Source: Burkholderiaceae bacterium
Lineage (GTDB): Bacteria; Pseudomonadota; Gammaproteobacteria; Burkholderiales; Burkholderiaceae
DNA length: 44,491 bases
Direction: 5' to 3'
Assembly: GCA_947462685.1 (NCBI GenBank)
Contig: CANHPL010000019.1
Location: forward strand, 1-44,491
The translations under genes and the position numbers were made by a program. The notes below the pieces were generated by a model, which saw only the letters and a list, made by a program, of their open reading frames with translations, was not told where the DNA came from and did not search any database. This document shows, piece after piece, positions 1-9,600 of this stretch; positions within the stretch are counted from its first letter, which is position 1; every line of letters starts with the position of its first letter.

Positions 1-61
1 CCATATTAGGATAGCAGAATCGGTAGGACTCGATCTAAATCAGTGTAAGATGACTTAAAGT

Positions 62-149
62 GGAGAAGTGGCAGAGTGGTCGAATGTACCTGACTCGAAA
101 TCAGGCGTACCGCAAGGTACCGAGGGTTCGAATCCCTCCTTCTCCGCCA
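62..149 (+). tRNA. tRNA-Ser (anticodon CGA)
   Basis: The sequence folds as a class II tRNA. The acceptor arm GGAGAAG at 62-68 pairs with CTTCTCC at 139-145, followed by discriminator G and an encoded CCA at 147-149. The anticodon stem CCTGA/TCAGG (89-93, 101-105) encloses the loop CTCGAAA, so the anticodon is CGA at 96-98 and reads UCG. A long variable arm and the T-loop motif GGTTCGAATCC are present, as expected for serine tRNAs. It lies just outside the accessory CHAT cluster, and tRNA-Ser genes are common integration sites, but no matching repeat of its 3' end was found further on. Confidence 0.97.
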
Positions 150-171
150 ATTTACAAGCATTATGAAGCTT

Positions 172-243
172 TTAAGACAAGGTGTTGCTGAGTAACATGG
201 CTTTAGCCTTAGCTTTGGCGATCTGAGCAATTTCAATTGCCAT
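172..243 (-). other. possible 23-residue ORF or gene remnant
   Basis: A 23-codon reading frame begins with ATG one base after the stop codon of the downstream-facing CHAT gene. It has a GGAG motif about six bases before the ATG, inside the end of that gene. The product (MAIEIAQIAKAKAKAM..., ending NTLS) is Ala/Lys-rich and could form one amphipathic helix. It may be a coupled micro-ORF, or the tail of a gene lost at the tRNA-proximal edge of the cluster. I do not recognise it, and a chance ORF is quite possible. Confidence 0.25.
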
Positions 244-244
244 C

Positions 245-3200
245 TCAAACTCCATAAAGCACAAATGCAGACCAATATTTAGGCTTATTCCAAAGCGGAT
301 GCAAGAGAAATTCTTGCTTTGTTTCGCGCAGTGCGTCAGATTGATTAATGCCTCGGGACAATTTGTTAAAAAAACGAGTCATAAACTCTGCGGTTGCATC
401 ATCATCAACAGGCCATAGTGTCAATAAAGTATTCTTATTTCCAGCCACGAATAGAGCGTACGGTAGGCCTAAAACACTTTCTCCTGCCTGTATTTTTCCA
501 ACACCCGTATCGCATGCACTTAGTACAGTCAAATCACTTTTAATATCATAAAGAGGCCATTCATTGGCAGTAATATAGCCATCAATTTCAGGTGAAAGAT
601 TTTGTTGACTTAAAACTATACTTGATAAAGAAGAATTTTGCGCGAGGTAACCATGAACACTAAACAGTAAATATTTATAGTCCTTTAATTTACCAGCACT
701 ATTCAATTCCCGTAGCTTTAATTCGCTGGCATCCTCCCTCAAGAATATATCAACAATGTTGTTAAGCTTATTACTACCTTGATTAAAAATTTGAGCAATA
801 TTACGTATTTCTTTCTCTGTGCCTGGCAAATTTATCCACTTAAGCTGTTGCATGAGAGCTTGTTCAAACTGCATGTTTAAAACTAAAGAAGATGAATTGG
901 AATTGATATTTGATGATCTATTTATAGTAAATCCGCGTGATTTTCTCCCCCTCGAAAAAATTTCTTCGACTAAATCACTTTGAATATAGGTGGGATTACC
1001 CATAGCAAATAATTGCTTTGATCGATGTAGTTTGCTGTATTCACGTTCCCGTGATTTGAGAAGTGAAAAAACATTGAAGCTTTGAACTAATGTTATGTTA
1101 CGGCTTATTAATTGGGGAGCGAATGGGACTTCACCATTCTTATTAAAATCAATTAATACATCAAATGGTAAAAGGGCTAAGTCTTTATCTGGACTTATAA
1201 CCCAACGATTATGAGATTCAACAAAAGGGAGAATAGGTTCTATAAAGAAATTATGTAAATATGACTCTATTAAATGTCGATCATAGGCAACTGCGGTTGA
1301 TCCCTCAGGCATAGGTTGGCCAATTTCTAACCATTGAAATCCGCCCTCTTTTAAGGAGACTAAATATCCTACATGCGATACATCATTTTCAATTAACTCT
1401 TTATAAGCCTTAATCGTTGATGACAAATTAAGTATAGAACCTAGATTAACCCAGGTTATCTTCTCATTAGAATCAATTACAAAAACTTGAGCAAATCCTT
1501 TTTTTGTAACAAGAAAACTTATAAAAACTTCATTTTTATTAAGCAAATCTTTCGCATTACTTGGATTAACAGATTTATTAATATTTAATTTATTAAAATT
1601 AGAATGTTGCTGACTTAATGTAGAAAAAAGTTCGAGATATTGAGCTTGTTGTTCAGAAATTTTTCTGTTAATTGCTCGTAAGTCCGCTAAATTTTGAGAA
1701 TCTGACTTAATCATCCTCAATTGTTCATCTCTTAATACTGATAATTTAGTTTCATAATCTTGAATCTTTTTTTGTTCTTGTAAAGGCAAAGAACGTAAAG
1801 CTGCTTGTAATACTATATTTTCGCTTAAGGTACGAGCTTTGGACAAATCGGCTAAAACAAAAGCCTGTTCGAGTTGGTTAGATAAGCCATACCATGAAGC
1901 ATAAGTTTGGTAGTTATCGGCAAACATAGAAAAAAGGCTAGAGCGATCCTCAGATTTCAGATCTGGCAATGACCTAATTTTCTCTACACCTTTTACAATC
2001 CTGGGAATTAAATCAAAATATTTTTCACTTTGCTGAGTTTTTTCATAAAGTTGAGCCATTCGATTCATCGACTCAAGAGTGCCAATATATGTTTCTCCAA
2101 ATCTTTTATTATTAATCATATAAGACTCTTCTAATAGATTTAATGCCTCACTATATTTTTTGTCTCTAAAATATATAACTGCTAAATTATCTATGGTGAT
2201 TAGAGTATCAGGATGTTCAAAACCTAAAATACTTCGCTTTAAATTTAAAGTTTGAATATTTAACTTTATCGCTTCATCGTTTTGATTTAACCTTACATAA
2301 TTTTCAGCCAAATTGCTCATGGACTTTAAAGTTGATGGATGGTTATCACCAAGTAATTCTTTTAGTAGAACAAGTGCCTCTGAAAAAATTGGTAAAGCTT
2401 TTTTTGGCTGATTGAGATCTAAATAATTATTCGCTAAATTATTCATAGAATCAATTGTCGTAGGATGTTTTTTACCTAAACTTTGGCTTGATATTGTATA
2501 AACTTTAGAATTTAGATCAAACGCTAGTTCATATTGACCAATTTCAGCGTATACATCAGCTAAGTTGTTCATCGAAATAAGTGTTTTCGGGTGATTTTCA
2601 CCTAAATTACTTAATCTTATTTCAAGTATTTGTTTGTTTAATACAATTGATTTATCAAATTGACCTAGATATCTGTATGTTAGAGCTAAATTACTTACCA
2701 AGCTCAGTCTAGCTGAGTCATCAAGAGCATATTTTTTATCGGCCGCTAAAACTAGTTTTTCCTGGAGCTCAGCTGCTTCGAGATACTTTCCTTGGTCAAA
2801 AAGTACAACCGCCAAATTATTCATAGTAGTCAAAGTAATACGATGATCATCACCGAATTTATTTCTTCTAAAGACAAGTATTCGCTCATAAATTGATTGT
2901 GCTTGCGCGTACTCTCCCTGTTGTATCAAAATATTTGCTAACTCAGCCTCTATTCTTAAATTAAGATCGTTATCTAACAAATTTGTGTTTTGGATTTCGA
3001 TGATCTCTTTTAGTAATGACCTTGCTTTTTTAAAATCTCCTAATAAGCGCATTGTTTCAGCAAGACTCAACATAGACTCTATGGTGATCGAATTAATTTT
3101 TCCAAATCGAATTTTATTGTTTTCAAGAATAATTTGCTCTAGATCGCTGGCTTTTATATACTCCCCCGATTCATGATAAGCAATGGCTAGAGTTTTCATT

Positions 3201-3712
3201 TGTTTCAGTGTTTCGGGATGATTGTCACCTAACCGACTACTCAATTTAATCAATTTACTTTCATTAAAAAGAGATTCGGCCTTTTCCCAATTACCTAAAT
3301 ATCTTAGGCAATTTGAGGTGTCATCCATTGATTCAAGAGTATCAACGTCTTTTTTACCAAATTGCAATATTCGCGCATTTAGAACTTGAGTATGAAGTGC
3401 GAGTGCTTTTTCAACTTGCTTTAATTCATAATATGTTCTTGCAAGATAAAAAATGGCTGTCAAAGTTTTACGATTTTCGGTGCCATACTCCTTTGTTAAT
3501 TTCTGTTCGGCTTGAAGAAATAATTTCTCGGCATCAGCAAATTTGGAGGTTTTAAATAAATCTAAGCCTCTCATAAATGTCTCATCCCCATCAGAATTTT
3601 GGGATGCTTCACTTTTAAAATCCAATATTTCTGCGTAAGTAATTATTGGAATTAAAGCAAAAGTCCAAATTAAGATTAACCTGATAAAAAGTTGTGAACT
3701 ATTTTTTTCCAT
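245..3712 (-). CDS. exported TPR-CHAT caspase-like protein (first copy)
   Basis: Predicted product is 1155 residues. Residues 1-27 form a signal peptide (charged start, hydrophobic LILIWTFALIPII, then a site after TYA). About residues 45-600 are tandem 42-residue TPRs of kinesin-light-chain type, each with a G-x-x-HP-x-T-L loop and NNLA helix. After a coiled linker comes a C-terminal CHAT domain (about 790-1155). Its catalytic pair is visible: His1020 in SVHGYLA and Cys1067 in LSACDTGVG, followed by the usual GLPYALFVAG and LWPVDD segments. CHAT is a clan CD peptidase domain, so cysteine protease activity in the periplasm is expected but not proven. I chose the ATG at 3712 because it starts directly at the signal peptide; an in-frame ATG at 3772 has no ribosome site. 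The gene faces away from the second CHAT gene and lies after the CHASE2 and secreted-protein genes on the same strand. Confidence 0.88.
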   Translation of the reverse strand: MEKNSSQLFIRLILIWTFALIPIITYAEILDFKSEASQNSDGDETFMRGLDLFKTSKFADAEKLFLQAEQKLTKEYGTENRKTLTAIFYLARTYYELKQVEKALALHTQVLNARILQFGKKDVDTLESMDDTSNCLRYLGNWEKAESLFNESKLIKLSSRLGDNHPETLKQMKTLAIAYHESGEYIKASDLEQIILENNKIRFGKINSITIESMLSLAETMRLLGDFKKARSLLKEIIEIQNTNLLDNDLNLRIEAELANILIQQGEYAQAQSIYERILVFRRNKFGDDHRITLTTMNNLAVVLFDQGKYLEAAELQEKLVLAADKKYALDDSARLSLVSNLALTYRYLGQFDKSIVLNKQILEIRLSNLGENHPKTLISMNNLADVYAEIGQYELAFDLNSKVYTISSQSLGKKHPTTIDSMNNLANNYLDLNQPKKALPIFSEALVLLKELLGDNHPSTLKSMSNLAENYVRLNQNDEAIKLNIQTLNLKRSILGFEHPDTLITIDNLAVIYFRDKKYSEALNLLEESYMINNKRFGETYIGTLESMNRMAQLYEKTQQSEKYFDLIPRIVKGVEKIRSLPDLKSEDRSSLFSMFADNYQTYASWYGLSNQLEQAFVLADLSKARTLSENIVLQAALRSLPLQEQKKIQDYETKLSVLRDEQLRMIKSDSQNLADLRAINRKISEQQAQYLELFSTLSQQHSNFNKLNINKSVNPSNAKDLLNKNEVFISFLVTKKGFAQVFVIDSNEKITWVNLGSILNLSSTIKAYKELIENDVSHVGYLVSLKEGGFQWLEIGQPMPEGSTAVAYDRHLIESYLHNFFIEPILPFVESHNRWVISPDKDLALLPFDVLIDFNKNGEVPFAPQLISRNITLVQSFNVFSLLKSREREYSKLHRSKQLFAMGNPTYIQSDLVEEIFSRGRKSRGFTINRSSNINSNSSSLVLNMQFEQALMQQLKWINLPGTEKEIRNIAQIFNQGSNKLNNIVDIFLREDASELKLRELNSAGKLKDYKYLLFSVHGYLAQNSSLSSIVLSQQNLSPEIDGYITANEWPLYDIKSDLTVLSACDTGVGKIQAGESVLGLPYALFVAGNKNTLLTLWPVDDDATAEFMTRFFNKLSRGINQSDALRETKQEFLLHPLWNKPKYWSAFVLYGV

Positions 3713-3798
3713 TTTTATAGCATATGCAGAAAGTCGATGATATTCAAAAATAAAAGGCTCCTTCTCAGCCATAAGTAAAAGTTACGTAATTACTTATT

Positions 3799-4248
3799 TT
3801 AAAATGATTTATCAATTGTTAAAAATTTTCTCTGTACAGTATCTATCTTTTGACAGTTACCATTGCCACTCACCTTAGTCTTGTATGAGTCATTCACTGT
3901 AAATTGGTAGAAACTTAAACTCCCAGAAACTCTATTAATAATGATCGAAGATTCTAAGGAATTTGTTATGGTCGTTTTTTATTTTTAATATCCTACCTAT
4001 CACTATCCGAAATATCCATCACTTCATCACGTTCAGGGCAGGGCCGGAGGTAAAGCTAGGCACTAATTTACGATCTGAAGATATTTTGTTTCATTGATAT
4101 CAATAACGACTATTGCAGAATAACGCCTACTGGGTTTAATCTTATCTTGTTCATAGAAATCAATAGCGCAAGATAGTTTGACGTTCTCTGTATGGGCTGT
4201 TATTACATATAGTAAAAAGATCAACAATAGTTTTTTTATTTTTATAAA
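3799..4248 (-). pseudogene. decayed small exported protein gene
   Basis: No intact ORF lies here, but pieces of one protein read across all three minus frames. From about 4245 a frame reads IKIKKLLLIFLLYVITAHTE, a signal peptide lacking an ATG, then KLSCAIDFY and AIVVIDI, ending at a TAG at 4063-4065. A second frame gives LVPSFTSGPALNVMK, a third VMDISDSD, and the first type resumes at about 3978 as ITNSLESS, INRVSGSLSFYQFTV, GNGNCQKID, stopping at 3799-3801. The layout (signal peptide, LSC, mid IDI, INRVSG, late G-C) resembles small periplasmic proteins of this group and loosely the lipoprotein at 10713. I infer a gene inactivated by at least two frameshifts and loss of its start. It fills most of the gap between the two flanking genes. 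Confidence 0.5.
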
Positions 4249-4294
4249 TTATTTCAATTTATAAAAATTTATTATCACTATTTTTAATAAAGGC

Positions 4295-5128
4295 CTATTT
4301 ACTTAGTTGTTTCAATTGGTAAGTTACAAGTATGCGCTCATAAACCAGGCCATTTGCGTTTAATATTTCAGCTCTTAAATAGGCCTTTGATTGTGGATTC
4401 ATTTTAGTGTCTTGATTGATTTCATCTAACTCACTACGTACAGAATTCATAGCATTTCCAACATATAAAAATCTATCACTCATCTTTTTACCATCCAAAT
4501 CAACTACCCAGCGATACCATACATCTTGAGGTAAATTGGAAATATTAATTTTTGAAGTCCCAATAGATAGTGGTAAATTGATCATCATTTCTTGAGATCC
4601 ATCTTTATATATTTGTATGCTGGAAGCTTTTTCTAATTTAGGGTCAAGGGCTAAATTCAACTCTAATTCTTGTTTTTCGGCAACTACAGGGCCAAAGGGC
4701 AAGCCCATACTAGGGCGGGACGTTGAACGAGTTTGTCCTGCTAAGGTTTGGACATCACCCCTTACCATCGAAAGTATGGTACCTGAAATACCATCACCCG
4801 CCGAGGCGTTCAACCCAATCAAGCTTACCGGTTGGTTTTTTTTAAATTCGGCACATTTACGTTGCTTTTTGCTATCCCGGTAACAAATATTGGTCTCATC
4901 TGCAAGGGGTACTGCACCATCACATTTATCTAGGACAATTGGCAAGTCAAGAATCTCACCATTAGCCTTGATTTTAGAGCCCGGCTTACCCATCGCTACA
5001 CACTTAAAGTTCTCAGAAACATTTTGAGCATTTACCAATGAGACTTGAAGAAGAGTCATAACAAATGATAAAGCTAAAATAGCTTTACATCTAGTCATAT
5101 TCATTTGTATAAATAAAAGAACACTCAT
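4295..5128 (-). CDS. secreted protein of unknown function in CHAT/CHASE2 cluster
   Basis: Predicted product is up to 277 residues. A signal peptide is clear (AILALSFVMTLLQVSLVNAQ), preceded by three possible starts (5128, 5104, 5098), none with a good ribosome site. The longest is listed because it sits 14 bases after the stop of the CHASE2 gene, consistent with one transcript. The mature part has Cys residues in its first 80 positions (KCVAMG, DKCDG, NICYRD, KCAEF) that could form disulfides, a Gly/Ser-rich middle, and a beta-rich second half ending in a helix (AYLRAEILNANGLVYERIL). The first half (GEILDLP...KKNQPVSL) is vaguely like FecR/SH3-like beta domains reported beside CHASE2 and CHAT genes, but I cannot assign a family. 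Presumably it works in the periplasm with its neighbours. Confidence 0.75.
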   Translation of the reverse strand: MSVLLFIQMNMTRCKAILALSFVMTLLQVSLVNAQNVSENFKCVAMGKPGSKIKANGEILDLPIVLDKCDGAVPLADETNICYRDSKKQRKCAEFKKNQPVSLIGLNASAGDGISGTILSMVRGDVQTLAGQTRSTSRPSMGLPFGPVVAEKQELELNLALDPKLEKASSIQIYKDGSQEMMINLPLSIGTSKINISNLPQDVWYRWVVDLDGKKMSDRFLYVGNAMNSVRSELDEINQDTKMNPQSKAYLRAEILNANGLVYERILVTYQLKQLSK

Positions 5129-5142
5129 AATAAAACTATGCC

Positions 5143-6543
5143 TTATTTGAGGAAGGTTAAATAAACACCATAAATAATTACAGGAGCTGTCAAGATTAAA
5201 TCACCCGTTAAGGTTACTGCATCAAGTTTAGACCAATCAGATTGTCTTGAGATGAAAGAGTGCTCCTCTAATCCTTTTCTAGATGATGTCATAGTCTTAA
5301 TAAATACACCGATAATCATGGCAATTGGGTTAGCCCACAATTGCGCCTTTAATAGACTAGCGGTAAAACTAAAAAGGAGAATAATCCAAGAAAGTAATAT
5401 CACAATATTAATTAGTAGCCATGCTCTCGCTTTTAAATATTTTATCCAATAATTACCATCAGTTGTTAATTTTGATAGCATTGACTGATTTTGACGAGTC
5501 CAAGCCCAATTAAACAAATAACCCGCAATTATTCCCAATATGAAGTTAAAAACAAATGCAAGTGCTCGACTTAATTTCTTAATACCCAATGAATCCGTTA
5601 CTTGAACCGCAGCATGAAATACCACACCAGGTACTTGACCTTGAACTGTTAAAAAATTATCTCTAGGATCAAATTCCCCTCCCAAAAATATGACTACCCC
5701 AGATGGAATTGAATCTAGAATGTCTTTAGAGTCTCCATACCACCGATATGCAGAAGTAAATATGCTCCTGATAACGTTAGGTAGTACAGGCATCATTTGT
5801 GAAAAATTAACGCTGTGTTGCGTTGCAAGTTGACCAAAAGTTGCATCTAAAAAAATTGCTCTTTCTATACCTTGGTTCACTAATCCACAAATATTATTAG
5901 GGTCGTTAAGGACTTTATTTTTAGTAACTTGACTTGATACCATTCCAAGGCTTAAGTAATCAGGAGAATAACGTAGTGCTACACCTTGTGAAATACTGAT
6001 ATTAGGATAAGCAAAATGAACGCCTGATCGACAAAGTTTACTCATCCATTGGTACTTAATTAGCCGAAGTTCATCATCTTCAACAGGAAAAGGATTGACC
6101 AAAACTACCCCAATATTCTGAGAAACTAGCTGTATTAATAATTGATCTAACTCATTTTGAGCAAAGATTTCATCTTGATTATTGCGCGCTGGGGATAAAT
6201 CTATATCTACAGCTATGACCTTGGGAGACTTTGCAGAAATCTTTTGCAATAGATCTGCAAGAGTTTTTTTATTTAACGGGGATTGTTGGTTAAATACACC
6301 TTCGAACGCTTCGTTATTAATAAGAATAGCAGCTGTATTAATGGCCTGTTTTGATGCATTTTTACTAAGTACAAAATTGGGGACTAACTCATCAACCTCC
6401 TGCTTAATGCTCAAGGACATTCTTAATGAAATAGAGTCTAACCAATTCAGTAATGAATGATGCTCAAGAATAGTAATCATCAATCCAATAAATGCAGAAA
6501 CCAAAACATTATGAGTTAAACGGAGAATCGAGCTATTTTTCAT
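5143..6543 (-). CDS. CHASE2 domain membrane sensor without output domain
   Basis: Predicted product is 466 residues. A first membrane segment (about 10-28) is followed by an extracytoplasmic domain of about 290 residues with CHASE2 hallmarks: AAILINNEAF near the start, VIAVDIDLSPAR in the middle and GQVPGVVFHAAVQ at its end. Three or four further membrane segments follow (about 325-350, 370-400, 405-420, 445-463). CHASE2 domains usually act as extracellular sensors in front of histidine kinase, cyclase or phosphatase modules. Here the protein ends in the membrane, with no cytoplasmic effector, so any signal must pass to partners, plausibly the adjacent CHAT proteins. It heads the minus-strand operon 6543-245 and shares a 61-base divergent promoter region with the second CHAT gene. 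Confidence 0.85.
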   Translation of the reverse strand: MKNSSILRLTHNVLVSAFIGLMITILEHHSLLNWLDSISLRMSLSIKQEVDELVPNFVLSKNASKQAINTAAILINNEAFEGVFNQQSPLNKKTLADLLQKISAKSPKVIAVDIDLSPARNNQDEIFAQNELDQLLIQLVSQNIGVVLVNPFPVEDDELRLIKYQWMSKLCRSGVHFAYPNISISQGVALRYSPDYLSLGMVSSQVTKNKVLNDPNNICGLVNQGIERAIFLDATFGQLATQHSVNFSQMMPVLPNVIRSIFTSAYRWYGDSKDILDSIPSGVVIFLGGEFDPRDNFLTVQGQVPGVVFHAAVQVTDSLGIKKLSRALAFVFNFILGIIAGYLFNWAWTRQNQSMLSKLTTDGNYWIKYLKARAWLLINIVILLSWIILLFSFTASLLKAQLWANPIAMIIGVFIKTMTSSRKGLEEHSFISRQSDWSKLDAVTLTGDLILTAPVIIYGVYLTFLK

Positions 6544-6604
6544 TAAAAAGAGATATTTTTAATCATATGAATATGTGGGTTAATCTGCTAACATAATATC
6601 GAAT
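6544..6604. promoter_or_regulatory. short divergent promoter region between CHASE2 and CHAT genes
   Basis: Only 61 A+T-rich bases separate the two divergent start codons, so both promoters must overlap or extend into the genes. A candidate -10 box on the plus strand is CATAAT at 6592-6597, only seven bases before the ATG of the second CHAT gene. On the minus strand TATGAT (complement of 6562-6567) could serve the CHASE2 operon. Neither start codon has a recognisable Shine-Dalgarno sequence. The arrangement implies joint expression of both arms. Confidence 0.4.
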
Positions 6605-9600
6605 ATGGTAAAACTAATAAAGAATTCATTAAATTGCCTTGTTCTATCTATTAGCGGGATTTTTCTTTTCACTTTTTTTGCATTTGGTCAGGCCGAATCA
6701 TTTGAAAAAGGTAAAGCTGCCCACAAAAACAAAGATTATGAAGCAGCATTGATTCATTTCCAAGAAGCTTGGGAAATATCTAGGGCTCAATTAGGCGACA
6801 AAGACCCTACAACTTTAAACTATAATGAGCGGCTTTCATCAACCCACTTTGTAATTGGGAAGGCAGGGCTTGATAAGAGTAATTTCCAACTAGCCGAATA
6901 TCATTTTCAAAAAGCTTGGGTAATATCTAAAGCTCGATTAGGAGAAAAAGATCCTAAAGCATTGAGCTATGCCTCATGGGTCTCAAGGGCCTATCAAGGA
7001 TTGGGTAAATACAAGGAAGCTCTTAGCTTAAACCAATCAACTCTTGAATTCTTATCCCAACAATTACCCGAAAATCACGAAGATATTCTCTCTACTAAAT
7101 CGAGGATCGCAAGTAATTACGAATCACTCAGCAATTCTCAAGCAGCATTAAAAATAAATGAAGAAGTATATTCAATTAGAAAAAAAACTCTTGGCGAAAA
7201 TGATCCTAAAACGATAGAAGCTTTATATAAAATTGGTTACAACTATCTAAGACTTGGAAAACTAAAAGAAGGTCTTGAAATAGAAATCAAAGTCACAGAA
7301 TTTAACCGTGCAAAATTTGGGGCAAAAGATTACAGGACTATTAATTCAACAGCTGTTTTAGCAACCATATACAACAAGCTTGGAGATTACGAAAAATCGA
7401 TCAAATTGAGGGAGGAAGTACTTTCACTAAGGCAAGAAAAGTATGGAGAAAAATCTTCTGGTACTTTAACCGCCATGGGAGACCTTACCCTTAGCTATAT
7501 TTCTGTAGGAAGGTATGCTGACGCGCTATTACTAAGTGAAAAAGCAGTCAAACTAGGCTTAGAAATTCATGGCCCTAACCACGCTTCTACTCTAAATGCA
7601 AAAAATAATCTATCACTTTGTTATTCCCATCTTGGAAGATACCAAGACAGTCTCAATCTAAGGGAACAATTAGTAAATGATAGTATTCAAGCTTTGGGTT
7701 TAACAAATTACTATACGTTAAATAACATGAGTAATTTAGCAGCAGACTACATACGAGCAAATAAAAATAAAGATGCATTAGACCTAAGCAAAAAAGTATT
7801 CGATCTCAGAGTTCAAGTACTTGGTAAAAATCATAATCAAACCTTAGAAACAATGGCAATTCTTGCTTCCTCTTACAATAGGAATGGTGAAAACAAAAAA
7901 GCTCTTGAAGTTCAAAAAGAACTTTTAATACTTCGCTCTGAGATATTAGGTGAAAAGAACCCTTTAACCCTTCAAACAATGAGTGGAATTGCAGATACAT
8001 TAGGACGTCTTGGGGAAACTCAAGAACAATTAGAACTTCAAAAAAAAGTTTACGCATTAAGAAAAGAGGTATTAGGTATTTATCATCCAAATACACTTCA
8101 AATAATTGATCAGCTTGCCCGAACGTATCAAAAAATAAATGATATTTCTGCAGCAGCAAACTTATCGTCAGAATATGTTACTGGTGCTGAAATGCAACGA
8201 CAACAAGGTGGATTATCTACAGAAAATAAACGCAGTATTTTCAGTAGATATGTTGTTGGTTATCGAAATTTCTCAAGCTTACAAGCAGAAAATAATCACA
8301 TAGATGAGGCTTTTAAAATTGCTGAGTTAAGTAAAGCAAGAACACTACTCGAAAGTATGGCGAATAAAAATGCAAATCAATCCTCAACGATTCCAATAAA
8401 TGATCAAAAGTCTTTAGAGTCATATACCAATAAGATTGAAGCAATCAATCAAAGTATGGAAAAAAGTGACTCCAATGAAGAAAAAAGAAATTTGGAATTA
8501 ATGAAGAATGACTTAATCGTGAATTATCAAACGCTTCAAAAATCTCTCAAAGAAAAGTATCCAAAATATGCTCAATTAACTGATGTAAAAATAATTAGCA
8601 AAGAAGACTTAAATCAACTGATCCCAAAAAATTCTATTGCAATTAGCTACCTCATTAATGGCGAAAAAATTTCTGCTTTTGTAATTGATTCAAATGGCAA
8701 CTTGAAGTTTGAAAAATTACCTGAGTTAAAAAATATAAGTGACACAATTGAAATTGCCAGAAAGTATATTTCGGTAGGGGATGGCTTTACGGATGCCTTC
8801 TCTATTGAGGGAAAAAAAGCCTGGCAATTACCTAATGGAAGTTACAAATTACAAGATATTACTCAGCCCGGACCCAAAGATGCTGTACCTCTAATTTTAG
8901 GTAGAAAAGTGATTGAAAAACTAAGTCAATCTTTAATTGAGCCCTTAGAGCCTTACATCAACGCCAGTTCTCAATTAGTTATTTCTCCTGATGGACCACT
9001 ATCTCAATTACCATTTGAAATCTTAGAAACTAAAACTAATTCAAGTAACCTTATTAGCCAAAAATCAATTCAATATACACAATCTTTGTCTACTTATGCT
9101 CTATCTAAAAATCTACAAATTCAATTAAAGAATATTCCTAATCGAAAGTCTTTATTAGCTGTTGGGAATCCTGAATACCTAAATGCTCCCCAAGAAAACT
9201 CTACTAGGCAGCTAACTAGAAATGCTGCCATTAGTAATTTAGATAAAGTAACAGACTTAGATACTTTATGGAATCCCTTACCAGGAACAGAAGTTGAAGT
9301 TAAAAAAATATCGGCATTATTCCCGAACTCAAACAAAGTATTACTTGGTAAAGAAGCTACAGAACAAAATATGCAGCAACTAAATCAGTCCGGTGAAATT
9401 AAAAACTATAAATATATTTTGATGAGTGCCCATGGATATCTTTCGCCAAATCAACCTGCTTTATCAAGTATCGTACTTGGATTAAAAAATAAATTACCAA
9501 GCGCTGATGGATACATTACTGCACTAGAATGGTCTGAATACAACCTAAGGAGTGATTTAACGGTGCTATCCGCTTGCGACAGTGGTATTGGAAAAGTCAT

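Noticed and set aside
6..275. 89-codon minus-strand ORF across the tRNA-Ser
   Set aside because: It is the known false ORF antisense to a serine tRNA (the RRRDSNPR type of text arises from the tRNA complement); no ribosome site.
3713..3772. 20-residue N-terminal extension of the first CHAT protein
   Set aside because: It would bury the signal peptide behind a charged stretch and has no ribosome site.
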